Assembly (NCBI GenBank): GCA_043228905.1
Contig: JBHGNT010000009.1
Coordinates: forward strand, 2,976,001-3,040,000
Reading direction: 5' to 3'
DNA: 64,000 bases
Source of the DNA: Azolla caroliniana
Taxonomy: Eukaryota > Polypodiophyta
Every line of letters begins with the position of its first letter. Within the stretch, counting starts at the first letter, position 1. The translations under genes and the position numbers were made by a program. Positions 42,933 through 53,942 of the stretch are shown in pieces. A model generated the notes under the pieces. The model saw only the letters and a program-made list of their open reading frames with translations. It searched no databases and was not told the DNA's origin.

Positions 42933-43850
42933 ATGAAAGTAATAACATGGAATATTCAAGGAGTGGGAGTGCAGATTGCCCTAAAAGAGGGAAGAGAACT
43001 CCCAACGACACTGAATGCATTAATGGGTGTGGTGTGAAAGCGGATTTTGTGCTTATCCAAGAACATCACCTCAACAAAATGTGATTAATAAGATTTGAGG
43101 AAATGCAATGAAATGAATGGTTGTGCTATGTCTTAGAAGCCTATGGTGAAAATGGAATTAAAGGTGTGGTTGCCATTCTAAAGTTACAACAAAATAGCCA
43201 TTTCCCCCTTAGAATGGGGTGAAATTGTGCAAGGAAGAGTAGTCTCTGTTGTAATACAAACAAGTGAAAGGCATGTGGGGTTATTGAATATCTATGCGCC
43301 AAATAGACAAACTGAAAGAAGCTAACTCTGGATTGCTTTGATGCATAATATACCACATGTTTATGATTGGCTCGTGGCAGGAGACTTCAATATGCTAGAA
43401 TCACAGTTGGACACCTCAGGGAATTCGAATGCATCGGTAATCAAAGGGCAAGAGCTACACGCTTGGAGCGATCTCACATGGAAAATGCAGATAGGAGATA
43501 TGTAGTAGTCAAGTCAATTTTGTTGAATTGCAAACTCCTTAAAAGTACCCAAGAGATGGTAGGGGCACATTGAACATTCCCACACAAGACCAGACAAACC
43601 TAGAAATGCAAGGGGGGATTTTAGGAATTATCTCGGGTTCCGTTTTCTTAGATCACAAACCCATGCAAATTGTCTTCTCCCATAGCAACATGCATCGTAA
43701 ACGAGGTATTTTAAGGATTCCCAATAAAATCTTGAAAAATGAGGCTATTGAGCAGCTAATTATTGACATATGGTTAGAAGAAAAGGCCTTTGATAGGGTC
43801 AATTGGTTGTTCCTAGATAAAATATTGAAAAAACTGGAATTCCTAGATAG
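42933..43850 (+). mobile_element. LINE (L1-type) fragment with an internal deletion
   Basis: Beginning at ATG 42933 the translation shows apurinic endonuclease blocks of plant LINE ORF2: WNIQGVG, then FVLIQEHHLNK, then LLNIYAPN and AGDFNM, in one frame interrupted by stops. Near 43780-43845 a reverse-transcriptase block appears (EKAFDRVNWLFLDKILKKLEF), far closer to the endonuclease than normal, so most of the RT region has been deleted. The fragment ends abruptly against the BAHD pseudogene. No poly(A) tail is seen because the 3' end is missing. Confidence 0.8.
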
Positions 43851-44118
43851 GGGAAGTTACTTGGACGACCACAAGGGGTGTGTCGAAGATGGTCTTGATG
43901 TCCGGGACCTCGTAGACCAGCTTGCCGAGCCTGTCAGGTTTGGGCATGGTTAGGTCACCGAGGTCAGAGACGGGGCCGGTGGCTTCGGCGTCCACGAAGG
44001 GCACACCCTGGCCATAGCATTGCACGATGAGCTTCCCTTGGGCGTTGGTCCCGAGCCTGCCGGCGAGCGGGTAGTGGTGGTTGAGCACCTTGGCCAGTGA
44101 CTCTCTGATGATGAGGCT

Positions 44119-45030
44119 CGTGATGGGGATATGGAGCGGAATCGGGATGATTCGTAATACCAACTCAAGAATCAAAATAAACAGCACCACAACACAAAAA
44201 GAGAGTACACCAAATTTTAACGTGGAAAACCCAAAAATTGGGAAAAACCACGGCAACCTTAGGTTCCAAAACAAATTCACTAATTTCTGAGTGTACAAGG
44301 CGTATATAGCCTCAAGAGTTTACTCTAGAGATATGCACTTATATTTCAAGGCTACCGCCTTGGATACAATGTTCACCCTACCAAATAAGATAAACAACCA
44401 AAAGAAAAACCCAAAAGAAACACAAACAAGTAAAAACCTGTTACGAGTAAACGGAAGAGTTGCTGTGGTCCAAACAACACCTCACTAGATCTCCGTCTTT
44501 ACACTTGCAACGAGTTCTCGTTCTCGATCACCTTGTTCTCGAGCTCTCACACTTGTTCACTTTTGATTTCTTGTGTCTTCTTACACACCTCTTTTTATCG
44601 AATCTCTGTTTTCAGCCTCTTAGATATGTTTTCTTATGCACTTCGTTTTTCTCTATCTTTCTCTGTCTTTCTCGAAGACTTCCCTCTCAGTTTTCTGTTT
44701 TTACTCTCTGTTTTTTCACTCACAAAATCAGATTGTATCACACTTGTATATTCTCTGTTTTTTTCTGCACTCTCTTTCGTTGTCACAGTTTTTACGTCTG
44801 CCCCTCTTCCCTCAGCCTTGTAGGGCAACGTCCTTTTTCGAATATGTTTTCACACCTGAACAAAACAAAACAAAAAAAGACACACGCCCAAAAACATACA
44901 AAAAAGAAAGAGAGGAAACATACATACATACATATATATATATTTAAATGTAACTAATTAGTTTTAAGTTGTATTCGGCGTTTAGCCGACTTAACATTGT
45001 GGGCTCCACTTGAGTGGACAGGCCCCAACA
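44119..45030 (-). repeat. Copia 3' LTR
   Basis: A 912-bp direct repeat of 49081-50004 lying downstream of the polyprotein in the element's own orientation. Open frames inside it (for example 44460-44957) occur in both LTRs and are not genes. Confidence 0.96.
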
Positions 45031-45046
45031 ATTCTCCCCCTCCATC

Positions 45047-48000
45047 TCAAGTGGGAGGCACAACTAGGTTTGCCTTTTGTTTGCAAACTTCAAGCTTCTC
45101 CCTTGACAAACATTTTGTCATCATGTCAGAACCATTCTCATTTGTGTGAATCTTTTCAATGTGCATTTGCTTTTCTTCAAGCACATCTCTAATCCAATGG
45201 TATCTAACACCTATGTGTTTTGACTTGGAATGAAAGGAAGAATTCTTACTTAAGTGTATAGCACTTTGGCTGTCACAATACAAGATGTATTTTTCTTGAG
45301 TCAGCCCCAACTCTTGTAGGAATTTCTTTAGCCATAACAATTCCTTACTAGCTTCTGTGACAGCAATATACTCGGCCTCCGTTGTGGATAATGCCACACA
45401 TTTTTGCAATCTCGATTGCCAAGAGACTGCTCCCCCTGCAAAGATCATTAGGTAACCAGATGTAGACTTTCTGGGGTCAACATCACCAGCCATATCGGCA
45501 TCTGTATATCCATCTAATATAGTTTGGTTCTCACCAAATTTTAGACAGACTCTTGAGGTACCCCTCAGATATCGCAAGATCCATTTCACTGCTTCCCAAT
45601 GATCTTTTCCAGGGTTTGAGAGGAAACGGCTCACTACACCAACTGCGTGAGCAATGTCCGGCCTCGTGCATACCATAGCATACATTAAACTGCCGACTGC
45701 AGAGGCATATGGTATTTGTGTCATTTCTTCTTGCTCTTCATCACTCGTAGGGCATTGAGCTGAGCTAAGTTTAAAGTGGCCTGCGAGTGGAGTGTTGACC
45801 GGCTTACTCTTAGCCATGTTGAATCTCTCAAGTACCTTCTCAATGTACTTTTCTTGAGATAGCCAAAGTCTTTTATTTGCCCTGTCCCTAGTTATCTTCA
45901 TCCCAAGGATTTGCTTGGCTGGTCCCAAGTCTTTCATTGCAAAAGATTTGCTGAGTTCCTTTTTCAGCTTCTCAATCTTGTTGGTGTCTTGACCAACGAT
46001 CAACATATCATCAACATACAGGAGCAAAATGACAAAATCCCCATCTGGGAATTTCTTAACAAACACACAATGGTCTGTGTTTGTTCTATTATACCCATGG
46101 TTCAGCATAAAAGAGTCAAACTTTTTGTACCAAAGTCTAGGAGCTTGTTTTAGGCCATACAAGCTCTTATTTAACTTGCATACCAGGTTTTCCTTACCTT
46201 TGACTTTGAATCCTTCGGGTTGATCCATGTAAATCTCTTCTTCCAAATCTCCATGGAGGAAGGCGGTTTTTACATCAAGTTGCTCAACTTCCAGATCGAG
46301 ACTAGCTGCGATCCCAAGTACAACTCTGATCGAGGACATCTTCACCACTGGTGAGAAAATCTCCTCGAAATCAATTCCCTTTTTCTGGTTGAACCCTTTC
46401 ACAACCAATCTTGCCTTGTATCTTGGTTGTGAGCAATGTTCCTCAGTCTTGAGCCTGTAAACCCATTTGTTTTTCAGCGCTCTCTTGCCCTTAGGCAGCT
46501 TTACAAGATCATAAGTGTGATTGTCTAGCAAAGACTTCATCTCATCATTCATGGCGTCAAGCCATTCCTCCTTATGATCATTTGCCATAGCTTCTCTAAA
46601 GCTTTCTAGCTCTCCTCCATCTGAAAGCATCACATATTCATGTGGGCTGTATCTAGTAGAAGGTCTTCTTTGTCTCATAGACCTTCTAACCTCTTCTTCT
46701 TTCGGAGGAGCTGCTGAATTGTCACCTAGAGTATGATGGTCATGATATTGCCCGTCATCATCGTTGGCTGCATCATCAGCCATATTATCATACTCCTCGG
46801 TATCTCCCCCATGACCTTGTGTGTCTGGGGCAGGCATTGGGTGTTCAGTGACTGAAAAATCAGGGGTGAGATTCGGCATTTCATTCGGCTCCGGATCTTG
46901 TAAGGTCTGATCCTCAAGGAATACCACATCCCTGCTTCTAATGACCTTTTTCTCTATTGGGTCATAAAGTCTATAGCCGAATTCCTCATGGCCGTATCCC
47001 AAAAATATGCATGGTTTGCATTTGTCATCAAGCTTGGATCTTTCATCTTTTGGGATGTGGACATAAGCCTTGCAACCAAACACTCTTAAGTGTTTGTATG
47101 ACACCTCCTTACCTGTCCAAACCCTTTCGGGTACATCACCATCCAAAGGGATTGATGGGGACAGATTAATGAGGTCAACGACAGTCCTCATTGCTTCACC
47201 CCAAAAAGATTTCGGTAATTTTGAATGGGATAGCATGCATCTTATCCGCTCACAAATTGTCCTATTCATCCTCTCAGCCACGCCATTGTGCTGAGGTGTT
47301 TTCGGGACACTTCTCTCTAGTCTAATACCATGCTCATGACAATATTCCTCAAATCGTCCCTGATATTCACCGCCGTTATCGGCACGAATACATTTCAGCT
47401 TTCTTCCTGTTTCTCTTTCCACACTTACATGAAAGTTCCTAAAGATTTCAAACACTTGATCTTTAGTCTTTAATGCAAAGCACCACAACTTCCTCGAGAA
47501 GTCATCGATAAATGTGGCAAAGTACAATGCTCCCCCAAGAGTTCTATCTTTCATATAGCACAAGTCCGTGTGCACCAATTCCAATGGCTGAGATTTTCTT
47601 TTTGGGGGCAGATGTTGAAAGGCAACTCTGTGTTGTTTGCCGGCCAAGCAATCAACACAAGTTTCTAAGTGCATACCTCTTATCTCAGGTAGGATGTTCT
47701 TTCTAGCTAGCACCTCGAGTCCTTTTTGACTCATGTGCCCAAGTCTCTTGTGCCACAATTCAATGGGAACTTCCTTATCGGCTACATTCACCTCCCCATT
47801 GGACACCATAGCACGCATTACGTAGAGAGAATTCTGTTTTAGGCATCTTGCTAATACTAGCGAGCCTTTGATGAGCTTCCATTTTCCTTCACCGAAGGAA
47901 TTTGTGTAACCCTCATCATCAAGCTTACTGGCTGAAATAATATTCAGCCGAATGTCCGGTACATGCCTAACATCATTTAATACTAGTTTGCAACCCGTGT

Positions 48001-49018
48001 CCGTGGTTAGAATTATATTTCCCATGCCAACAACCTCTGTTATGCCGTGGTTCGCCATTTTGACTTTACCAAAGTCACCACCGGCATATGTCGAGAACAT
48101 CTCTCGATATGGAGTAATGTGATACAAGGTTCCCGAGTCAATAATCCAATCAGTTTGTTGGCATGCTAAGCTAACACACGCATCATCACATGCAATGACA
48201 ATGTCGCCATCACAAGTGGTTGTAGTGGGGTCATTGCTCTTATTGTCGGTGGTTCCTTTCTTTTGGTCTTTCTTTTTCTTCCAACAGTCTCTCTCATAAT
48301 GGTTTGGACCACCACAATAACGACACGTGAAGTCTTTCTTGAAGTCTTTCCTACCTCTAGATTTTGACCTCCCCTCATCATTATTTCTATGACCTTGTGG
48401 ACCCCGAGTATGGCGACTTCCCCTATCGGGATTCTTTTCTATGAGCAAGGCTTCCTCATTATTAGATTCACGCTCCTTTCGTCGTGCTTCTTCATGCAAA
48501 AGACTCGATTTGAGCGAATCCAATGTTAGCTCCTTATATTGTGTTGCGGTCCCAAGCGTCACGACAAGGGTTTCCCAACTATCTGGGAGAGAGCCTAACA
48601 ACAACAAAGTCAACACCTCATGTGCTAAAGGTATTTCTAGGGAGATTGTTTGACTTACAAGTCCTTGAAAAGTGTTAAGATGCTCTGCCATACTAGAGCC
48701 ATCTTGGTATCTAAGTCTTACAAGTTTCCTAAACACCGAGACCCTATTCAAGGCATTTTTAGTCTGAAACATGGTTTCTATTTTTCCCCATAGTTCGTGT
48801 GCCTTGGTTTCATCTACAAAATTGTTATATAGACTCATATCTATGAAACAACGTATATATGATGTTGTTTTTAGATGCATTGCATCCCAAGTTGATGCAT
48901 TTATGTCTTCAGGTTTGCTTTGACCATGTAGTACGGGCAGCCACATGTCTTTACACACCAACATATCTCTCATTTTAGATCTCGAAATGGAGTAGTTGGA
49001 TCCCGTTAATTTAATCAT
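45047..49018 (-). CDS. Copia gag-pol polyprotein, uninterrupted
   Basis: A single 1323-residue frame starts MIKLTGSNYS just inside the primer-binding site and ends 17 bases before the 3' LTR. Order of domains: gag (UBN2-type, about 1-200); CCHC zinc knuckle CRYCGGPNHYERDC (about 234); aspartic protease with IIDSGT (about 295); integrase zinc-binding H-x4-H...C-x2-C (WHKRLGHM to CVDCLAG); integrase core with HTDL, DNGGEY and PQHNGVAERMNRT supplying the D, D and E; reverse transcriptase with LYVDDMLIVG; RNase H with the DADMAGD and STTEAEY blocks. Integrase before RT is the Copia order. No frameshift or stop is present, so it may be functional. Confidence 0.97.
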   Translation of the reverse strand: MIKLTGSNYSISRSKMRDMLVCKDMWLPVLHGQSKPEDINASTWDAMHLKTTSYIRCFIDMSLYNNFVDETKAHELWGKIETMFQTKNALNRVSVFRKLVRLRYQDGSSMAEHLNTFQGLVSQTISLEIPLAHEVLTLLLLGSLPDSWETLVVTLGTATQYKELTLDSLKSSLLHEEARRKERESNNEEALLIEKNPDRGSRHTRGPQGHRNNDEGRSKSRGRKDFKKDFTCRYCGGPNHYERDCWKKKKDQKKGTTDNKSNDPTTTTCDGDIVIACDDACVSLACQQTDWIIDSGTLYHITPYREMFSTYAGGDFGKVKMANHGITEVVGMGNIILTTDTGCKLVLNDVRHVPDIRLNIISASKLDDEGYTNSFGEGKWKLIKGSLVLARCLKQNSLYVMRAMVSNGEVNVADKEVPIELWHKRLGHMSQKGLEVLARKNILPEIRGMHLETCVDCLAGKQHRVAFQHLPPKRKSQPLELVHTDLCYMKDRTLGGALYFATFIDDFSRKLWCFALKTKDQVFEIFRNFHVSVERETGRKLKCIRADNGGEYQGRFEEYCHEHGIRLERSVPKTPQHNGVAERMNRTICERIRCMLSHSKLPKSFWGEAMRTVVDLINLSPSIPLDGDVPERVWTGKEVSYKHLRVFGCKAYVHIPKDERSKLDDKCKPCIFLGYGHEEFGYRLYDPIEKKVIRSRDVVFLEDQTLQDPEPNEMPNLTPDFSVTEHPMPAPDTQGHGGDTEEYDNMADDAANDDDGQYHDHHTLGDNSAAPPKEEEVRRSMRQRRPSTRYSPHEYVMLSDGGELESFREAMANDHKEEWLDAMNDEMKSLLDNHTYDLVKLPKGKRALKNKWVYRLKTEEHCSQPRYKARLVVKGFNQKKGIDFEEIFSPVVKMSSIRVVLGIAASLDLEVEQLDVKTAFLHGDLEEEIYMDQPEGFKVKGKENLVCKLNKSLYGLKQAPRLWYKKFDSFMLNHGYNRTNTDHCVFVKKFPDGDFVILLLYVDDMLIVGQDTNKIEKLKKELSKSFAMKDLGPAKQILGMKITRDRANKRLWLSQEKYIEKVLERFNMAKSKPVNTPLAGHFKLSSAQCPTSDEEQEEMTQIPYASAVGSLMYAMVCTRPDIAHAVGVVSRFLSNPGKDHWEAVKWILRYLRGTSRVCLKFGENQTILDGYTDADMAGDVDPRKSTSGYLMIFAGGAVSWQSRLQKCVALSTTEAEYIAVTEASKELLWLKKFLQELGLTQEKYILYCDSQSAIHLSKNSSFHSKSKHIGVRYHWIRDVLEEKQMHIEKIHTNENGSDMMTKCLSREKLEVCKQKANLVVPPT

Positions 49019-49080
49019 CCCCCCTAATCATCCATATTCCAAGTCTTTGCGGAGGGTATGAACCTCGCTCTGATACCACT

Positions 49081-49883
49081 TGATGGGGATATGGAGCGGA
49101 ATCGGGATGATTCGTAATACCAACTCAAGAATCAAAATAAACAACACCACAACACAAAAAGAGAGTACACCAAATTTTAACGTGGAAAACCCAAAAATTG
49201 GGAAAAACCACGGCAACCTTAGGTTCCAAAACAAATTCACTAATTTCTGAGTGTACAAGGCGTATATAGCCTCAAGAGTTTACTCTAGAGATATGCACTT
49301 ATATTTCAAGGCTACCGCCTTGGATACAATGTTCACCCTACCAAATAAGATAAACAACCAAAAGAAAAACCCAAAAGAAACACAAACAAGTAAACTTGTT
49401 ACGAGTAAACGGAAGAGTTGCTGTGGTCCAAACAGCACCTCACTAGATCTCTGTCTTTACACTTGCAACGAGTTCTCGTTCTCGATCACCTTGTTCTCGA
49501 GCTCTCACACTTGTTCACTTGTTCACTTCTGATTTCTTGTGTCTTCTTACACACCTCTTTTTGTCGAATCTCTGTTTTCAGCCTCTTAGATATGTTTTCT
49601 TATGCACTTCGTTTTTCTCTATCTTTCTCTGTCTTTCTCAAAGACTTCCCTCTCAGTTTTCTGTTTTTACTCTCTGTTTTTTCACTCACAAAATCAGATT
49701 GTATCACACTTGTATATTCTCTATTTTTTTCTGCACTCTCTTTCGTTGTCACAGTTTTTACGTCTGCCCCTCTTCCCTCAGCCTTGTAGGGCAACGTCCT
49801 TTTTCGAATCTGTTTTCACACATGAACAAAACAAAACAAAAAAAGACACACGCCCAAAAACATACAAAAAAGAAAGAGAGGAA

Positions 49884-49914
<31 letters not shown>

Positions 49915-50004
49915 TATTTAAATGTAACTAATTAGTTTTAAGTTGTATTCGGCGTTTAGCCGACTTAACATTGTGGGCTCCACTTGAGTGGACAGGCCCC
50001 AACA
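49081..50004 (-). repeat. Copia 5' LTR
   Basis: A 924-bp copy of the LTR upstream of the polyprotein; the extra length is mostly an 8-base duplication (cttgttca) and added ACAT units. It should contain the element's promoter on the minus strand, but no TATA box was assigned. Confidence 0.96.
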
Positions 50005-50344
50005 GCTCGGAGGATCCTTGGCCGCCTTGGCAGCCTCCGGGGCCGCGGCACCTCGAAAATGTAGACTGTTTTGATGATATGGACATTGGTCTGGTCCAGG
50101 TTGGAGAGGAAATAAACGAGATTCTGTGTGGGCTCTGAGCGGGTGACGAGGCTGGGCTCATGGAGCTTCACATTGAAGAGGGGCAATAGCTTCGGCACCC
50201 ATAGCCATCCTTCCCTATCTTTCTTTAGTCCACCACCACTAAAGTCTCCTAAATCAAGCTTCCACTAGAATGCTTTTATTGTAATCATTGGGTTGATGGA
50301 CGAGGATGAAGAAGATAGGAGCAAAATCCCAATGTAAATATAAA

Positions 50345-50345
<1 letters not shown>

Positions 50346-50400
<55 letters not shown>
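50346..50400. repeat. (CA)n microsatellite, about 27 units
   Basis: A perfect CA run follows 'aaac' and ends at 'atgcgtgcg'. Frames translating as His-Thr or Cys-Val runs arise from it. Confidence 0.97.
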
Positions 50401-50403
<3 letters not shown>

Positions 50404-50625
50404 CGTGCGCTCATGTGAATCTCGTTACGATAGTGTGACACTATCCTTATCGCCTTTCTCAAACTTTTTGTATATCCAAAATGGCCCCCAAAATTTTGAT
50501 GAAACATATAATCAAATATGTACCAATGTCAATATCATCTCTCCAAAATAGCCCCAAGTTTTGTGGCCGGAGCCCACGTCCTGTCCGTCCGTCCGTATGA
50601 CACATGATAATAGTGCGAAAAACCT

Positions 50626-50809
50626 AATATTAATTATTATCTTGAGCACCTCCCCTCCCCTCACGAGGCGCCTAAGGTAAATTAAGATAAAGGAAAGCCT
50701 TCAACACAAGTCAAAACCCGAGAATAGGGCCAAAAATATAATATTTACTTATTATCTTGAGCACCACCCTCACGAGGTTGCGAAGGTAAATGAAGATAAC
50801 GGGAAGCCT
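50626..50809. repeat. 114-bp spaced direct duplication
   Basis: Copy 1 (50626-50700) and copy 2 (50740-50809) share 'attatcttgagcacc', 'cctcacgagg', 'aaggtaaat' and 'gaagcct'-type ends, with several small differences. They lie between the BAHD remnant and the outer Ty3 element. The following 50880-51060 is low-complexity A/T sequence. Confidence 0.75.
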
Positions 50810-51082
50810 CTGTCCCTCACTGTTGCTGATTGCTGCTGTGCCTATACTGCTGCCATCCTCGACGCCTTAAAAAATTGTATAATATTAGTAATAAAATAAA
50901 TAGATAAAATTGTATAATATTAGTAAATATAAAAATTTAAATTAATAAATAAATAAGATAAAAATAATAATAAATTAAGAAATATAATAATAAATAAAAG
51001 AAAAAGAAAAAGAAAAAAATAAAAAAGATTATAGCTATTATGGTAAAATTAACTAAATAAATAAACTATAGATATATTGTCA

Positions 51083-53371
51083 TGTGTGGGAACCAAACCA
51101 TATAGTTTGGTCCCAAGAGGAACCAAGAAACATTGTAACTAACTAAGAGTAGAACTAAGAAGCGATGGGAAACCTTATAAATAGAGGTGCTTACCAAGAG
51201 GTTGGAGGAGGGAAAAACGAGACTTGAGTAGTGTACATTACATTGGTGGAAATAACGGGCATTTTTGCGATAAACCGCAGTCGCACACCCACGGATCATC
51301 ACATAGAAGCAACCGCCGAGCCCACAAGTAACCAACCGAGAAGACGTGAATCCAAGCACGACAAGTGCACATCAACTACACAAAGGTGCAAACATAAGAT
51401 TTCAACAACACGATGAGTATGCAACTAGAATTCGTGGAACAGAGCTCTCCAAGCAATGCAACCGAGCAAATGCTTCAAGCTATGTCAACAATGATGATGC
51501 AGGTAAACCACACAAATCAAACAAATCAAACAACATAGAGAAACAGAAGGACTCACGAAACATGTTGCAGTCATTTTCCGGTCTACCAACAGAAGATGTA
51601 TTGGCTAGATCACTTTGAGAATGTCGTCGGCTATCGTCAATGGAGTGATGATAGAAAAGCTCTTAAATTGTGCACAATATTGGAAAACATCGCAACAACC
51701 TGATTTATTCAACAACCAGAAGAAGTAAAACAAGATTGGTCATACTTATGCGAACAATTGGTCCAACACTTTGCCAATAACGACATAACACAAACAACCC
51801 TGCAACAATTAGGTAACATGCGTCACCAAACACATGAACCAGTAGCACAATTTGCAGTGAGATTAAAAAACTATTACTAAGAGTAGATCCAAACATGAAA
51901 GAGACTATGAAGTTGTATTTCTTGCTACCAAGGCTGAGACATAACATCTATAGGAGAGTAAAAGATCAAGGGCCGACCACATTCCAAATGGCTGTACAGA
52001 TCGCCCAACGCATAGAAGCTCATGACTACATGGAATTGCCACAACACAACAATAAGAAGCATCAAGTTAAACCCACAACATGATCGATGGATATTGACAT
52101 ACAAAATACACAAATTAATGCTAAGAAGCAACTTCCAAGTCGGGACACTCAAGGATGCCCACAATGTTTTCACTGCAATAATTTCAGAAAAGAGTCCTAT
52201 GCATACAAAAATATAACCTACAACTATAGTTTAAGAAGTGCAAATGGGGAGCAACAAAATTACGATTTTTAGGCTTTATGATATCCTCAAATGGCATCCA
52301 ACTTGGCCCTGCTAAGATACAAGCCATTGCAGACTATCCAACGCCAAGCAACATCAAGTTCCTACAAAGCTTCCTCGGTCTTGTGAGATTTTCACTACGG
52401 TTTATTCGTAACCTAGCTATGGTCACAACTCCCTTAAGATTACGATTGAAAAAAGGATCCAAATATCAATGGTCGGCAGATTGTGCACAAAGTTTTGAGA
52501 TACTCAAACAATTAATCACTAATGTAGGAACCTTGGCATTCCCAGACTTCAACAAAGTCTTCTGCCTCCGGATAGAGGCTTCCAATTATGGAATAGGTGT
52601 TGTACTCCTGCAACAAGATGACAATGACGACTGGAAGCCGATAACATACATCAGTAGAGCATTGATGAAATCAGAACAGAACTACTCTACAATAGAAAAA
52701 GAGTTCCAAGCAATTGTGTGGGCATTCCAAAAGTTTCACCCCTACCTGCATGGAACATCACTCGAAGTAGAAACAGATCACCAACCATTGGTATCACTCA
52801 TACAGAAAACTCACCCATCGGGAAGACTGCTATGATGGACACTCACTTTGCAAAAATATAGATTTACGGTGATTGATTATAGAGGAGCATCCAATACAGT
52901 TGTCGATGCTTTATCTCGGTTGGAGTACCACATTGCACAATGGGTACAGGATGCCAACGAACTCCCATTTCAACCACAACAAATAACACAAATGCAACAG
53001 CAGGACCCTGTGATCAAGAACCTCATTCTGCGAATATAGAACAACCATGACAAACAAGTATACCGTCATTTTGTTTTAATTGACAACATGCTCCATTTTG
53101 TTAGTTAAGGCCTCCCTCCACAACTATATTTACAAGAGGCATTATAGGCAACTTACCTCGAATTCTATAATAATCATCAGTTGACATGCCATTTCGCCTT
53201 CCATAAGCTCCTCCATCGCATTCGTTCTATGTATTACTAGCCAAAATTAAGACAGTCTATCTCCACATTCCTACAAACATGCACCACATGTCAGGTTGTA
53301 AAAAACCCACAATCCACATACGGTACCTTGACACCCATTGAGGTCAAGGAACCTTTCGAGATGGTGGGATG
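51083..53371 (+). mobile_element. outer Ty3/Gypsy element, left part, degenerate and internally deleted
   Basis: The left limit is uncertain; a TGTGGGAACC start near 51083 and a TATAAATA at 51176 may belong to its 5' LTR. Gag remnants follow at about 51420-52080 (VGYRQWSDDRKALKLCTIL, then HFANNDITQTTLQQLGNMRH) with several stops and frameshifts, and then a decayed zinc-knuckle region. At about 52263 the sequence jumps to the end of RT and RNase H, so protease and most of RT are deleted. 52278-52835 is one open frame (LQSFLGLVRFSLRFIRNLA, then a D-E-D-type RNase H ending TDHQPLVSL). After two stops, 52848-53039 carries the VDALSRLEY block. Integrase begins near 53150 and is broken at 53371 by the inner element. 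Confidence 0.85.
52278..53039 (+). pseudogene. outer Ty3 RT-thumb and RNase H remnant
   Basis: Two adjoining open frames encode the end of reverse transcriptase and RNase H: DYPTPSNIKFLQSFLGLVRF, then FPDFNKVFCLRIEAS, YISRALMKSEQNYSTIEKE and ETDHQPLV, then TVIDYRGASNTVVDALSRL. A TGA separates them. The catalytic RT part with the xxDD motif is missing. Non-functional. Confidence 0.85.
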
Positions 53372-53808
53372 TGTTAATCCTTAGGGCCGGACAATGGCCT
53401 AACACAGGGTGTCTCCGGAAGACACTTCACCAAAGGGGTGTTACGGCGAGATAACTTAAGACACAACGATTACTTCGACTTAATTAGCTACTTAGCAATA
53501 AGGCATACACTTAATACACGCGTAAGATAATAACAATTAATTCAGAACGGTAATCAATACGTGAAGATAAAACAAGAAACTTATATTACTTCTCCGTTAA
53601 AGTTATACATTGTAACCGGGCCTTTATATAGGTCACCGATGCTGCGTAGATTGGCACCTGTTCGGAATCGGTTCGGATCCGGATCGGCATACTGATTCTG
53701 GTCTGTCCGTTCACTACATAATTATAATCTAATCTACTTAATTAAATATATTCCGAATAACCATCCCTTTCACATTCTGGTCTCTGCTCCTTTGCCGACC
53801 GGGTAACA
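53372..53808 (-). repeat. inner Ty3 3' LTR
   Basis: A 437-bp direct repeat of 63023-63471 with TGTTA...TAACA ends. It lacks about 13 bases present in the other copy ('caaccggcacc' region). Confidence 0.93.
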
Positions 53809-53942
53809 CATGGCACGCCCGTGGGACAGTACCTTGTACGTCGAATCCCACTATCCGTCCCTTAGCCTTCGTCCAAGATGTCTAGAATACTCTGTTCCAG
53901 GGTATCCAATGGTTGTTCGGAATTCGGTTGTTGCTGTTGTTA

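Larger units (their letters stand above)
44119..50004 (-). mobile_element. intact Ty1/Copia (TNT1-like) LTR retrotransposon
   Basis: The element is 5,886 bp, with LTRs at 44119-45030 (3' LTR) and 49081-50004 (5' LTR), both bounded by TG...CA. It is flanked by the 5-bp duplication GCTCG (44114-44118 and 50005-50009). Next to the 5' LTR, on the minus strand, lies TGGTATCAGAGC, the usual Copia primer-binding site matching the initiator Met tRNA. Next to the 3' LTR is a purine tract (GATGGAGGGGGAGAAT). By hand count the LTRs differ at about ten positions plus a few indels (one of 8 bases), so insertion is recent. It disrupts the BAHD gene. Confidence 0.97.
43852..50205 (-). pseudogene. BAHD acyltransferase pseudogene, split by a Copia element
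   Basis: BAHD enzymes use acyl-CoA to acylate alcohols and amines of secondary metabolism. The N-terminal part is at 50005-50205 (NVKLHEPSLVT...LSNLDQ block) and continues at 43852-44118 (SLAKVLNHHYPLAGRL, then GVPFVDAEA and LVYEVPD, then LVVVQVT), the usual order of a BAHD N-terminal half. The Copia insertion, with its 5-bp duplication, separates the pieces. Independent damage is visible: the only nearby ATG (about 50206) is out of frame with the conserved block, and a one-base frameshift lies in the right piece before the insertion site. The fragment stops at a CAA/GTAACT sequence, where many BAHD genes have an intron, and then meets the LINE. The HxxxD and DFGWG region is absent. No function is expected. 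Confidence 0.85.

Noticed and set aside
44460-44957. 165-codon plus-strand frame, repeated at 49418-49935
   Set aside because: It lies wholly within the Copia LTRs, occurs in both copies and is antisense to the element; it reads a T-rich leader region, not a gene.
50265-50551. Frames with Cys-Val or His-Thr runs
   Set aside because: They are produced by the (CA)n microsatellite.
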